From: DATBDM01 sp034664425
GTDB taxonomy: Bacteria; Actinomycetota; Thermoleophilia; Solirubrobacterales; Solirubrobacteraceae
NCBI GenBank assembly: GCA_034664425.1
Contig: JAXDHR010000037.1
Coordinates: 1 to 64,000 of the forward strand
Length of the DNA: 64,000 nucleotides
Direction: 5' to 3'
Program-made: the position numbers and the translations under genes
Shown: positions 1-7,370 of the stretch, piece after piece
Layout: each line of letters begins with the position of its first letter
How positions within the stretch are numbered: the stretch's first letter is position 1
Notes under the pieces: model-generated
What the model saw: only the letters and a program-made list of their open reading frames with translations
Told to the model about the DNA's origin: nothing
Databases searched by the model: none

Positions 1-606
1 CTGTCGGAGACGTCGCCGGTGGCCTCCTTCAACCATCCCGACCGCGGCCGCAAGCCGGGTTCGATCGGGACGCCGATCGCGGGCGTGGAGATGAAGCTCG
101 TGGACGAGAATGGCGCCGACGTCGCGCCGGGCGAGGTCGGCGAGATCGTCATCAAGGGCCCCAACGTGATGAAGGGCTACTGGAACAAGGCGGATGCGAC
201 CCGGGAGGCGATCGTCGACGGCTGGTTTCACTCGGGCGACCTCGCGAAGCGCGACGAGGACGGCTACTACTTCATCGTCGACCGCAAGAAGGAGCTGATC
301 GTCCGCGGTGGCTACAACGTCTACCCGCGCGAGATCGAGGAGGTCCTCTACGAGCACCCCGCGGTCCGCGAGGCGGCCGTGATCGGCATCCCCGACGACC
401 AGATGGGCGAGGAGGTCGGCGCCGCGGTCGCCCTCAAGGAGGGCGAGGACGTCTCCGAGGACGACATCAAGGCCTTCGTCAAGGAGCAGGTCGCCGGCTA
501 CAAGTACCCGCGCAAGGTCTGGTTCGTCGACGAGCTGCCCAAGGGCCCGACGGGCAAGATCCTCAAGCGCGAGATCGAGGCGCCGGCGCAGGTCGGCGGC
601 GACTGA
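1..606 (+). CDS. Acyl-CoA synthetase (AMP-binding), C-terminal part, 5' truncated by window edge
   Basis: The reading frame is open from base 1, so the true start lies upstream. The fragment begins at LSETSP, which fits the ATP-binding YGxSETSP motif of acyl-CoA ligases. It continues through GWFHSGDLA, the hinge DRKKELIVRGGYNVYP and the C-terminal PTGKILKRE with its catalytic lysine. This is the pattern of long-chain fatty acid-CoA ligases (FadD type), which make acyl-CoA from fatty acid, ATP and CoA in the cytoplasm. The next gene starts 7 bases after the stop and a PHA synthase follows, so the ligase may feed acyl-CoA into polyester metabolism. That link is inferred. The exact substrate cannot be read from the fragment. 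Confidence 0.93.
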   Translation: MSETSPVASFNHPDRGRKPGSIGTPIAGVEMKLVDENGADVAPGEVGEIVIKGPNVMKGYWNKADATREAIVDGWFHSGDLAKRDEDGYYFIVDRKKELIVRGGYNVYPREIEEVLYEHPAVREAAVIGIPDDQMGEEVGAAVALKEGEDVSEDDIKAFVKEQVAGYKYPRKVWFVDELPKGPTGKILKREIEAPAQVGGD

Positions 607-613
607 GGCGAAC

Positions 614-895
614 ATGGCGGGCCGTCCCCTCTGGCGCCGGGCGTTCGACGCTGCCGAGCGTGGGCTCGCCGGGCCCGCGGAGGCGGCCGCCCGCTCCGAG
701 GCGTTCAACGACGCGCTCGCCGCCGCGCTGCGCGCGCAGCGGCTCGCCCAGCGGGAGATCGAGCGGCGCACGCGGCGCATCCTGCACGTGGCCAACGTGC
801 CGACCGCGACCGACGTCCGCCTGCTCTCCCAGCAGGTCGCGTCGCTGCAGCGGGAGGTTCGCCGCCTCCGGCGCGAGCAGGAGGGCGACGCGTGA
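614..895 (+). CDS. Small coiled-coil protein, probable PHA synthase partner (PhaE-like)
   Basis: A 93-residue protein that is almost entirely helical. It is rich in Ala, Arg, Glu and Leu, with a heptad-like C-terminal half (LSQQVASLQREVRRLRRE). It starts 7 bases after the acyl-CoA ligase stop and overlaps the PHA synthase start by 4 bases (GTGA), so it is translationally coupled to the synthase. Class III PHA synthases need a second helical subunit, PhaE, whose C-terminal segment resembles this one. Here the partner is far shorter than classical PhaE (about 300-400 residues), so it may be a minimal PhaE-like or granule-binding protein. The function is inferred from position and coiled-coil character only. 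Confidence 0.7.
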   Translation: MAGRPLWRRAFDAAERGLAGPAEAAARSEAFNDALAAALRAQRLAQREIERRTRRILHVANVPTATDVRLLSQQVASLQREVRRLRREQEGDA

Positions 896-1932
896 TCTCG
901 CCAGGCTCGCTCGCCCGGCGGGCGCGCGGCGCGCTGCGCTACGCAGGTGGCCGCGACGCCCCGGAGGTCGGCGCCACGCCGCGCGATCTGGTCTGGACGC
1001 GCGACACCGCGCAGCTCTGGCGCTACCGCAACGACGCCGTCACCTGCCGCCCACCGGTGCTGATCGTGCACAGCCTCGTGTCGCGCTCGTACGTGCTCGA
1101 CCTCTACCGCGGCAACAGCGCGATCGCCTTCCTGCTGCGCGCCGGGCTCGACGTCCTGCTGCTCGACTGGATGCCCGCCGACGAGGCCGATGCGGACAAC
1201 ACGCTCGAGACCTACGCCGACGACTACCTGCCGCACGCGATGGCGGCCGCGAGCGCCGTGACCGGCGCCGACGAGCTGACCGTGCTCGGCTACTGCCTCG
1301 GCGGCGACCTGGCGCTGCTGTCGCTCGCCCGCCACCCCGAGCTGCCGGTCCGCAACCTGGCGCTGATGGCCACGCCGGTCGACTTCGCGCACATGGGCGC
1401 GCTGTCCGCGCTCGTGCGCAGGGGCCGCCTCGACGCCGCGGATCTCGTCGACCGCAGCGGCAACGTGCCGCCCGGCTCGGTCGAGACCGCGTTCCGGCTG
1501 CTCAAGCCCACAGGCGAGGCGGCCCAGTACGCGAACCTGTGGCAGCGGCTGTGCGACGAGGAGTACGTCGAGGGCTACCAGGCCATGAACCGCTGGGTGC
1601 ACGACCACGTCCCGTTCCCCGGCGCCGCCTTCGAGCAGCTCGTCGAGCGCCTGTTGCGCGACAACGCCCTGATCGACGGGCGACTCGAGCTGGGCGGCCG
1701 GCGCGTCGACCTCGGCGCGATCCGCTGCCCCGTTCTCAGCGTCGTCGCCGAGCGCGACCACATCGTCCCGCTGCGCGCCGCGGAGCCGATCCCTCGCCTC
1801 GTCGGCGCAGAGGACGCGAGCGAGCTGCGCCTGCGCGCCGGCCACGTCGGACTCGTCGCCGGGCGCTCCGCCGCGAAGGTCACGCTGCCCGGGATCGCCG
1901 GCTGGATCCGCGAGCACGGCGCCGCTGCCTGA
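892..1932 (+). CDS. phaC: Class III-type poly(3-hydroxyalkanoate) synthase
   Basis: Polymerises 3-hydroxyacyl-CoA into polyester granules. The 346-residue alpha/beta-hydrolase fold carries the PHA synthase lipase-like box GYCLGG with nucleophile Cys near residue 135. The catalytic Asp is in AERDHIVP (about 289) and the His in AGHVG (about 318). The length matches class III PhaC (about 350) rather than class I (about 590), which agrees with the small helical partner immediately upstream. The GTG start overlaps that partner's stop. The C-terminal GHVGLVAG followed by a Trp-containing tail is typical of the family. Monomer preference cannot be told from sequence. Confidence 0.92.
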   Translation: MISPGSLARRARGALRYAGGRDAPEVGATPRDLVWTRDTAQLWRYRNDAVTCRPPVLIVHSLVSRSYVLDLYRGNSAIAFLLRAGLDVLLLDWMPADEADADNTLETYADDYLPHAMAAASAVTGADELTVLGYCLGGDLALLSLARHPELPVRNLALMATPVDFAHMGALSALVRRGRLDAADLVDRSGNVPPGSVETAFRLLKPTGEAAQYANLWQRLCDEEYVEGYQAMNRWVHDHVPFPGAAFEQLVERLLRDNALIDGRLELGGRRVDLGAIRCPVLSVVAERDHIVPLRAAEPIPRLVGAEDASELRLRAGHVGLVAGRSAAKVTLPGIAGWIREHGAAA

Positions 1933-1934
1933 GC

Positions 1935-3014
1935 GTGCCGCCGGCGGCTGCGATCGCGCAGCGGCTGCGCCGGCAGGCGGGCCGCGCCGCGCAGCGCGGC
2001 TCGCCGCTCTACGTCGGCCTGCTCGAGCGCGCCGCCGGCGACGTCGACGCCCATGGCCCGGCGTGGGAGCTGCTGCGCCGGCGCGCGGGCGAGCCCGAGG
2101 GCGACGCACTGCCGCTGCGGCTGATGGCCGCGGCGCACCGGCTCGTGCTCGCCGGCGCGGCGCCCGAGCTCGCTCGCTGGTACCCGTCCGCCGGCGGTGC
2201 CGGCCGCCCGGAGCAGGCCTGGCCGGACCTGCGCGCCCTGCTCGCCGACCGCGCAGCCGAGCTCGACGCCCTGCTCGACGCGCCGCTGCAGACCAACGAG
2301 CCGGGCCGCTCGGCGGCGCTGCTCGCCGGCTTCGCAGTGGTCGCGCGGAAGACCGGCCTGCCGCTGCGCATCCTCGAGGTCGGCGCCAGTGCGGGCCTGA
2401 ACCTGCACTTCGACCGCTACCGCTACGAGGCGCCCGGCTTCGCCTTCGGGCCGCCCGGCTCGCCGGTGCGCCTGTGCGCCGTCTACGTCGGCGCGACCCC
2501 TGCCCGCGTTCCCATCGCCGTCGCCGAGCGGGCCGGCTGCGATCGCCGCCCGCTCGACCCGCGCAGCGCGGAGGACCGGCTGGTCCTGCGCTCGGCGGTG
2601 TGGGCCGACCAGACCGAGCGGCTCGCGCTCCTCGACGGCGCGCTGACGGTCGCCCGCAGGCATCCCGTCGCGGTCGAGCGCGCCGACGCGCTGACGTGGC
2701 TGGAGACGCGGCTCGCCGCCCGCACGGCGGGCACGGCGACCGTCGTGGTCCACTCGATCGTCATGCAGTACCTCGTTGCCGGCGAGCGTGCCGCGCTGCG
2801 CGCGCGGATCGAGGCCGCCGGCGCAGCGGCGACGGCCGACGCGCCGCTCGCCTGGCTGTGGCTCGAGCCGCCCGTGTCCCGACCGCCGCCCGGCGACCCC
2901 GACCGCGACCTGGCCGAGCTGCGCCTCACCACGTGGCCGGACGGACACGAGGCGCGGCTCGGCGCCGCGGGCTACCACGGGCGGCCGGTGCGCCTGGCGG
3001 TGTCGCCCGCCTGA
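1935..3014 (+). CDS. DUF2332 family protein
   Basis: A 359-residue protein of the DUF2332 family, recognised by the block ILEVGASAGLNLHFDRY around residues 145-165 and by the internal VVHSIVMQYL and WLWLEPP segments. The glycine-rich ILEVGASAG segment looks like a methyltransferase-type nucleotide-binding loop, but no activity has been established that I know of. The GTG start lies 2 bases after the phaC stop, so the gene is cotranscribed with the PHA genes. The same frame is open far upstream, but that part is a shadow of the preceding genes. A link to PHA metabolism is only positional. Confidence 0.85.
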   Translation: MPPAAAIAQRLRRQAGRAAQRGSPLYVGLLERAAGDVDAHGPAWELLRRRAGEPEGDALPLRLMAAAHRLVLAGAAPELARWYPSAGGAGRPEQAWPDLRALLADRAAELDALLDAPLQTNEPGRSAALLAGFAVVARKTGLPLRILEVGASAGLNLHFDRYRYEAPGFAFGPPGSPVRLCAVYVGATPARVPIAVAERAGCDRRPLDPRSAEDRLVLRSAVWADQTERLALLDGALTVARRHPVAVERADALTWLETRLAARTAGTATVVVHSIVMQYLVAGERAALRARIEAAGAAATADAPLAWLWLEPPVSRPPPGDPDRDLAELRLTTWPDGHEARLGAAGYHGRPVRLAVSPA

Positions 3015-3049
3015 CAGCCACGGCCGGTCCCCGCCCGCGCGTGCGTCCG

Positions 3050-3055
3050 TACACT
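3050..3055 (+). promoter_or_regulatory. -10 hexamer for leaderless transcript
   Basis: TACACT ends 7 bases before the GTG at 3063. This fits the TANNNT-N7-start layout of actinobacterial leaderless mRNAs. No clear -35 is visible. Confidence 0.5.
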
Positions 3056-3062
3056 CGCCCGC

Positions 3063-3479
3063 GTGGCGCGCCCCGAGTACTACGGCAACCCCGCCGGGCT
3101 GACCGCGGACGTCGCAGTCGTGCGGCGCGGCTACGCCGCGTTCGCCGCGCGGGACGTCGACCAGCTGCTCGAGATCGCGGCGCCCGACTGCGAGCTGTAC
3201 CTGGAGGGCACGGCGCGCAACGTCGCACGCACCGAGCCGTATCGCGGTCACGCGGGCGTGCGCGAGTACTTCGCCGACGTCGCCCGCGTGTGGGACGAGC
3301 TCACGCTGCACGCCGACGACGTCCGCGCGGTTCCCGGCTCGGTGGTCGTCATGGGCCACGTCGAGGCGTTCCGCGAGGGCATCCTGCACCGGCGCGCAGT
3401 CCTGTGGACGTGGAAGCTGCGCGACGGGCTGGCGACGTCGATCCGCGTCGCCGACATGGGTGAGCTGAAGACGAGTTGA
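3063..3479 (+). CDS. SnoaL-like / NTF2-fold protein
   Basis: A 138-residue protein with the cone-shaped NTF2/SnoaL fold signature. An N-terminal helix precedes GYAAFAARDVDQLLEIAAPDCELY, then YRGHAGVREYFADVARVWDEL, and the C-terminus has alternating strands. Members are small-molecule isomerases, hydrolases or simply binding proteins, so the substrate cannot be assigned. The GTG start is supported by a TACACT hexamer 7 bases upstream, which gives the gene its own probable leaderless promoter separate from the PHA operon. Confidence 0.85.
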   Translation: MARPEYYGNPAGLTADVAVVRRGYAAFAARDVDQLLEIAAPDCELYLEGTARNVARTEPYRGHAGVREYFADVARVWDELTLHADDVRAVPGSVVVMGHVEAFREGILHRRAVLWTWKLRDGLATSIRVADMGELKTS

Positions 3480-3754
3480 AGTTGGGAGGTTGCGGGGGTC
3501 GCCCGAAATCGATGTGCGCGTGCGTCCGTCCGCGGCTGGGTAGCCACCCCGACGTGGACGTGGACGTGGACGCGCTGATCGAATCGATCGACCACCGGAC
3601 CGAGGCCGACGCCGACCGGCTCGTCGCGGGGCTTCTCGCGCACTTCTGGCCGGGCGGCAGCGCCGACCACCACCGCCCCGCCGCCGCGGAGTGGGTCCGC
3701 CGCTGGGGCCCGGGGGCATCTGGACCCGCGCCGCTCGACGGCTGCCCGAACTAG
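3476..3754 (+). CDS. Hypothetical small protein (uncertain)
   Basis: An open frame of 92 codons that would start at TTG overlapping the previous stop, with a more credible GTG at 3555. The second half (ALIESIDHRTEADADRLVAGLLAHFWPGG) has the composition of a real helical protein, and third positions are GC-rich. The first half does not look coding. It contains a short tandem GACGTG repeat encoding Asp-Val pairs. No family is recognised. It may be a genuine small gene starting near 3555 or simply noncoding. Confidence 0.3.
   Translation: MKLGGCGGRPKSMCACVRPRLGSHPDVDVDVDALIESIDHRTEADADRLVAGLLAHFWPGGSADHHRPAAAEWVRRWGPGASGPAPLDGCPN
3551..3574 (+). repeat. Short tandem hexamer repeat (GACGTG)
   Basis: Three perfect GACGTG units followed by GACGCG. 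If translated in the frame of the overlapping small ORF they encode alternating Asp and Val. Such a run is a possible slippage site. Confidence 0.6.
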
Positions 3755-3776
3755 ACCGCCGTATCGTCTCGGCCTG

Positions 3777-4916
3777 ATGGCCGAGCCCGTCCACCCCGCC
3801 GCGCTGAGGGCCGTGAGCGACGCCGTGCTCGCCGTCGCGTCGCGGACCTCGGTCGAGGCGGTGCTCCAGCAGCTCGTGCACCGCGCCCGCGAGCTGGCCG
3901 GCGCGCGCTACGCCGCGCTCGGCATCCCCGACGGCGCCGGGGGCTTCTCGCGCTTCCTCGTCTCGGGCATGAGCGACGAGCTGATCGCCTCGATGGGACC
4001 CCTCCCGCGCACGCACGGGCTGCTCGGCGCGATGCTCCAGGGCCCGGCGCCACACCGCACCACCGACCTGCACAGCGACCCGCGCTTCCGCGGCTGGTGG
4101 CCCCGCACGCATCCGGACATGCGCTCGTTCCTGGGTGTGCCGATCGTCGCGCCCGAGGGCATCATCGGCGCCTTCTACCTGACCGGCAAGGAGGGGGCTG
4201 ACGCGTTCGGCGACGATGACCTGCAGGTGATCGAGTTGCTTGCCGCCCATGCCGCGATCGCGATCACCAACGCGCGCCTCTACGAGCGCTCGCGCGAGCT
4301 CTCGACGCTCGCCGAGCGCAACCGCCTCGCGCTCGAGCTCCACGACGTCGTCTCGCAGAAGCTGTTCGGGCTCGTGCTCGCCGCCGAGTCGGCCGCGACG
4401 CTGCTCGACCGCGAGCCGGCTGCAGCGCGAGCGCAGATCGCGCGCGTGCAGGACACCGCGCGGGAGGCGCTCGCCGAGCTGCGCTCGCTGATCTTCGAGC
4501 TGCGCCCGGCCGACCTCGCCACGGATGGACTCGCGGGCACACTGCGAAAGCACGTCGAGGTGCTGCGCGCGCTGCACGAAACGGTCATCGACCTCGACGT
4601 CGAGCCCGGGGCGGGCATCGGCGAGGACGCGCGCGACCGCGACGTGCTGCGGATCGCGCAGGAGGCGCTGCACAACGCGCTCCGCCACGCCGGCGCCGAG
4701 CGCGTGACGGTGCGCCTGCACGGCCGCGACGGCACGCTCGCGCTCGAGGTCGCCGACGACGGCGCCGGCTTCGACCCGGGCAACGCGGAGCTCCGCGCGC
4801 GCCACCTCGGGCTGACCTCCATGGAGGAGCGTGCGCAGCGACTCGGGGGCCGGCTCGAGATCGCCTCCGCCGCCGGCGCCGGCGCGACGGTGCGGCTCGA
4901 GGTGGCGCGTGGCTGA
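3777..4916 (+). CDS. GAF-domain sensor histidine kinase (NarL/DevS-type)
   Basis: A 379-residue cytoplasmic two-component kinase. Residues about 15-165 form a GAF domain. The dimerisation/phosphoacceptor segment follows, with His at about 189 in LELHDVVSQKLFG (HisKA_3 type). The C-terminal ATPase has the N-box NALRHAGAE and the G-box DDGAGFDP. There are no membrane segments, so the signal is probably sensed inside the cell (ligand, redox or gas, as in DevS/DosT-type GAF kinases; the haem or ligand residues were not identified). It overlaps the following response regulator by 8 bases, and the two form one system. A TATCGT hexamer lies 9 bases before the ATG. Confidence 0.92.
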   Translation: MAEPVHPAALRAVSDAVLAVASRTSVEAVLQQLVHRARELAGARYAALGIPDGAGGFSRFLVSGMSDELIASMGPLPRTHGLLGAMLQGPAPHRTTDLHSDPRFRGWWPRTHPDMRSFLGVPIVAPEGIIGAFYLTGKEGADAFGDDDLQVIELLAAHAAIAITNARLYERSRELSTLAERNRLALELHDVVSQKLFGLVLAAESAATLLDREPAAARAQIARVQDTAREALAELRSLIFELRPADLATDGLAGTLRKHVEVLRALHETVIDLDVEPGAGIGEDARDRDVLRIAQEALHNALRHAGAERVTVRLHGRDGTLALEVADDGAGFDPGNAELRARHLGLTSMEERAQRLGGRLEIASAAGAGATVRLEVARG

Positions 4917-5559
4917 CGCGCCGATCCGGGTGCTGGTCGCCGACGACCACGCGGTCGTCCGCGAGGGCCTGCGCACGTTCCTCTCGCTGCAGGACGGCAT
5001 CGAGGTCTGCGGCGAGGCGGCCGATGGGGAGGCCGCCGTGCGCGAGGCGGAGCTGCGGCGTCCCGACGTGATCCTGATGGACCTCGTCATGCCGCGCCTG
5101 GACGGTGTCGGTGCGATGCGCGAGCTGCGCCGGCGGCTGCCCGAGTGCCGTGTGATCGTGCTGACCAGCTACGCGCAGGATGATCGGCTGCTGCCGGCGA
5201 TCCGGGCCGGCGCCGCCGGCTACCTGCTCAAGGACGCCGAGCCGCGCGAGATCGCCCGCGCCGTGCGCGCGGCCCACGCCGGCGAGGCGCTGCTCGATCC
5301 CGTGATCGCGGCGCGGCTCGTCGCCGCGATCGCCCAGCCCGCGGGCGGCCGGCCGGCGCAGCGGTTGACCCCGCGCGAGCGCGAGGTGCTCGGCCTGATC
5401 GGCCGCGGAATGCCCAACAAGCGAATCGCGCGCGAGCTCGGCGTCTCCGAGAAGACGGTCAAGACGCACGTCGGGCACGTGCTGGCCAAGCTCGGCGTCA
5501 CCGACCGCACCCAGGCGGCGCTGCACGCGGTCCGCGAGGGGCTGACGGAGGGGTCCTAG
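4909..5559 (+). CDS. NarL/FixJ family response regulator
   Basis: A 216-residue regulator. The receiver domain (about 1-120) has acidic residues ADDH at 11-14 and the phospho-acceptor Asp at about 57 in PDVILMDL, plus LTSYAQDD and the conserved Lys in YLLKDAEP. The C-terminal LuxR-type helix-turn-helix reads LTPREREVLGLIGRG...IARELGVSEKTVKTHV. The GTG start at 4909 is chosen because the receiver begins right there and the frame overlaps the kinase end. The upstream open frame is inside the kinase gene. Its C-terminus closely resembles that of the second regulator at 57935. Confidence 0.93.
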   Translation: MADAPIRVLVADDHAVVREGLRTFLSLQDGIEVCGEAADGEAAVREAELRRPDVILMDLVMPRLDGVGAMRELRRRLPECRVIVLTSYAQDDRLLPAIRAGAAGYLLKDAEPREIARAVRAAHAGEALLDPVIAARLVAAIAQPAGGRPAQRLTPREREVLGLIGRGMPNKRIARELGVSEKTVKTHVGHVLAKLGVTDRTQAALHAVREGLTEGS

Positions 5560-5596
5560 GACCAAAGGCGCGTGGGAACTGCGACCGGGGCGCACG

Positions 5597-5602
5597 TAGC
5601 GT
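5597..5602 (+). promoter_or_regulatory. -10 hexamer for leaderless transcript
   Basis: TAGCGT ends 7 bases before the ATG of the SDR gene at 5610. Confidence 0.45.
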
Positions 5603-5609
5603 CGCGGCC

Positions 5610-6290
5610 ATGTCCACCGCGATCATCACCGGAGCCTCCCGCGGGCTCGGCCTCGCGCTCGCCCGGGCGCTGGCGGCCGACGGATGGCGGCTGGTCGTCG
5701 ACGCCCGCCACGCCGCCGACCTCGACGCCGCCGCGGCGGGCCTCGACGCAGCCGTCACCGCCATCGCCGGTGACGTCGCCGATCCCGGCCACCGCGCTGC
5801 GCTGGTCGCCGCCGCCGGCCCCCGCATCGACCTGCTGGTCAACAACGCGAGCGTGCTGGGGCCGAGCCCGCAGCCCGCGCTCGCCGAGTACCCGCTCGAC
5901 GCACTCGAGCGGGTCTACCGGGTCAACGTGCTGGCGCCGCTCGCGCTCGTCCAGCTCGCCCTGCCGCGGATCCCGGCCGGCGGCACGATCCTCAACGTCA
6001 CCTCCGACGCCGCCGTCGAGCCCTACCCCGGCTGGGGCGGCTACGGCTCGTCGAAGGCCGCGCTCGAGCAGCTCTCGGCCGTGCTGGCGGCCGAGCGCCC
6101 CGAGCTGCGCATCCACGCCGTCGACCCGGGCGACATGCGCACGCGCATGCACCAGGAGGCGTTCCCTGGCGAGGACATCTCCGACCGGCCCGAGCCCGGG
6201 GCGAGCGTTCCCGGGCTGCTCGCGCTGATCGCCGGTGACCGGCCGAGCGGCCGCTGGCGCGCGCACGACGTCGCGGAGGCGCGTGTATGA
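5610..6290 (+). CDS. Short-chain dehydrogenase/reductase
   Basis: A 226-residue classical SDR. The N-terminal NAD(P)-binding motif is TGASRGLG, followed by NNAS (in place of NNAG) and the YxxxK pair in GYGSSKAALEQL. The catalytic Ser position falls in LNVTSDAAV, where Thr-Ser is present. It makes or oxidises a hydroxyl group on an unidentified substrate using NAD(P). Its stop overlaps the start of the next gene (ATGA), so it is cotranscribed with the QueA-like gene. SDRs are too broad for a substrate call, but the pairing suggests a common pathway. Confidence 0.9.
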   Translation: MSTAIITGASRGLGLALARALAADGWRLVVDARHAADLDAAAAGLDAAVTAIAGDVADPGHRAALVAAAGPRIDLLVNNASVLGPSPQPALAEYPLDALERVYRVNVLAPLALVQLALPRIPAGGTILNVTSDAAVEPYPGWGGYGSSKAALEQLSAVLAAERPELRIHAVDPGDMRTRMHQEAFPGEDISDRPEPGASVPGLLALIAGDRPSGRWRAHDVAEARV

Positions 6291-7327
6291 CCGCGCTCGC
6301 GTTCGAACTGCCGGCCGGCCTCGAGGCCGGCGAGCCGCCCGAGGCCCGCGGTCTCGCCCGCGACGAGGTGCGGCTGATGGTCGCGACGCGCTCGGACGGC
6401 GAGATCGCGCACCGGCAGGTGCGTGATCTGCCGAGCGTCCTCGCGCCAGGTGACCTGCTGGTCGTCAACGTCTCGGCAACGTTGCGGGCCGCGATCGCGG
6501 CCCGCGCGGCGGACGGGACGCCGCTGCGCCTGCACGCCTCGATGCCGGCGCCCGACGCCCGCGGGGGCGACTGGTGGGTGGTCGAGCTGCGCAGCCCCGA
6601 CGGGGCGCGTCCGGCCGGCGCCCGCGCCGCCGGCGAGCGACTGGCCCTGGCCGGCGGCGCCGCGGCCGAGCTCGTCGCGCCCTACGCCGGCGGCGGCCGA
6701 TTGTGGCTGGCCCGGATCGAGGCCGGCGTTCCCTTCAGCGAGCACCTCGCCCGCCACGGCCAGCCGATCCGCTACGGCTACGTGCGCGAGCCGTGGCCGC
6801 TCGAGGCCTATCTGACGCCGTTCTCCACCGAGCCCGGCTCCGCGGAGATGCCCAGCGCCGGGCGGCCGCTGACCGCGGAACTGCTGGCGCGCCTCGCCGC
6901 GCGCGGCGTGCTCGTCGCACCGATCACGCTGCACACCGGCGTCTCGTCGCCGGAGCGCCACGAGCCGCCCTACCCCGAGCGCTTCGCCGTCCCCGCGACC
7001 ACCGCCCGGCTGGTCGACGCCGTGCGCTGGTGGGGCGGGCGGATCATCGCGGCCGGCACCACGGTCGTGCGCGCGCTCGAGTCGGCAGTGCGACCGGGCG
7101 GCGGCGTCGAGGCGTCGGCGGGCTGGACCCGCCTGGTGATCACCCCCGAGCACGGACTGGCCGTGGTCGACGGCCTGCTCACGGGCTGGCACGAGCCGCG
7201 CGCGTCGCACCTGCTGATGCTCGAGGCGGTCGTCGGCGCGGCGCTGCTCGAACGCTCGTACGACGCAGCCCGCGAGCACAGCTACCTCTGGCACGAGTTC
7301 GGCGACAGCCACCTGCTTCTGCCCTGA
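6287..7327 (+). CDS. queA: Divergent QueA-like S-adenosylmethionine:tRNA ribosyltransferase-isomerase
   Basis: 346 residues, the usual length of QueA, which transfers the ribosyl part of SAM to 7-aminomethyl-7-deazaguanine in tRNA during queuosine synthesis. The family frame is visible: LAPGDLLVVNVS near residue 60, PITLHTGV, GGRIIAAGTTVVRALE and a Tyr-rich end with FGDSHLLL. Several canonical blocks are altered. AAPTAGLHF is replaced by AEMPSAGRPL, the GTF that follows LHVG is missing, and the TNFH-P-S block reads TGWHEPRAS. It is therefore a divergent paralogue whose reaction may differ. No tgt, queD or queG is in the window. A queuosine-salvage glycosylase lies 6 kb away at 13437. Confidence 0.78.
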   Translation: MTALAFELPAGLEAGEPPEARGLARDEVRLMVATRSDGEIAHRQVRDLPSVLAPGDLLVVNVSATLRAAIAARAADGTPLRLHASMPAPDARGGDWWVVELRSPDGARPAGARAAGERLALAGGAAAELVAPYAGGGRLWLARIEAGVPFSEHLARHGQPIRYGYVREPWPLEAYLTPFSTEPGSAEMPSAGRPLTAELLARLAARGVLVAPITLHTGVSSPERHEPPYPERFAVPATTARLVDAVRWWGGRIIAAGTTVVRALESAVRPGGGVEASAGWTRLVITPEHGLAVVDGLLTGWHEPRASHLLMLEAVVGAALLERSYDAAREHSYLWHEFGDSHLLLP

Positions 7328-7357
7328 GGCGGACTGTCGCGGAAATGACCTCGGCCG

Positions 7358-7363
7358 TAGACT
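7358..7363 (+). promoter_or_regulatory. -10 hexamer for leaderless transcript
   Basis: TAGACT ends 7 bases before the ATG at 7371, so transcription probably starts at or next to the start codon. Confidence 0.5.
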
Positions 7364-7370
7364 CCGCCGC

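Noticed and set aside
1575..5090. Very long open frame of 1171 codons on the minus strand
   Set aside because: It is opposite to five well-recognised genes and has Arg/Ala-rich sequence without any family motif, as expected for antisense frames in DNA of this GC content.
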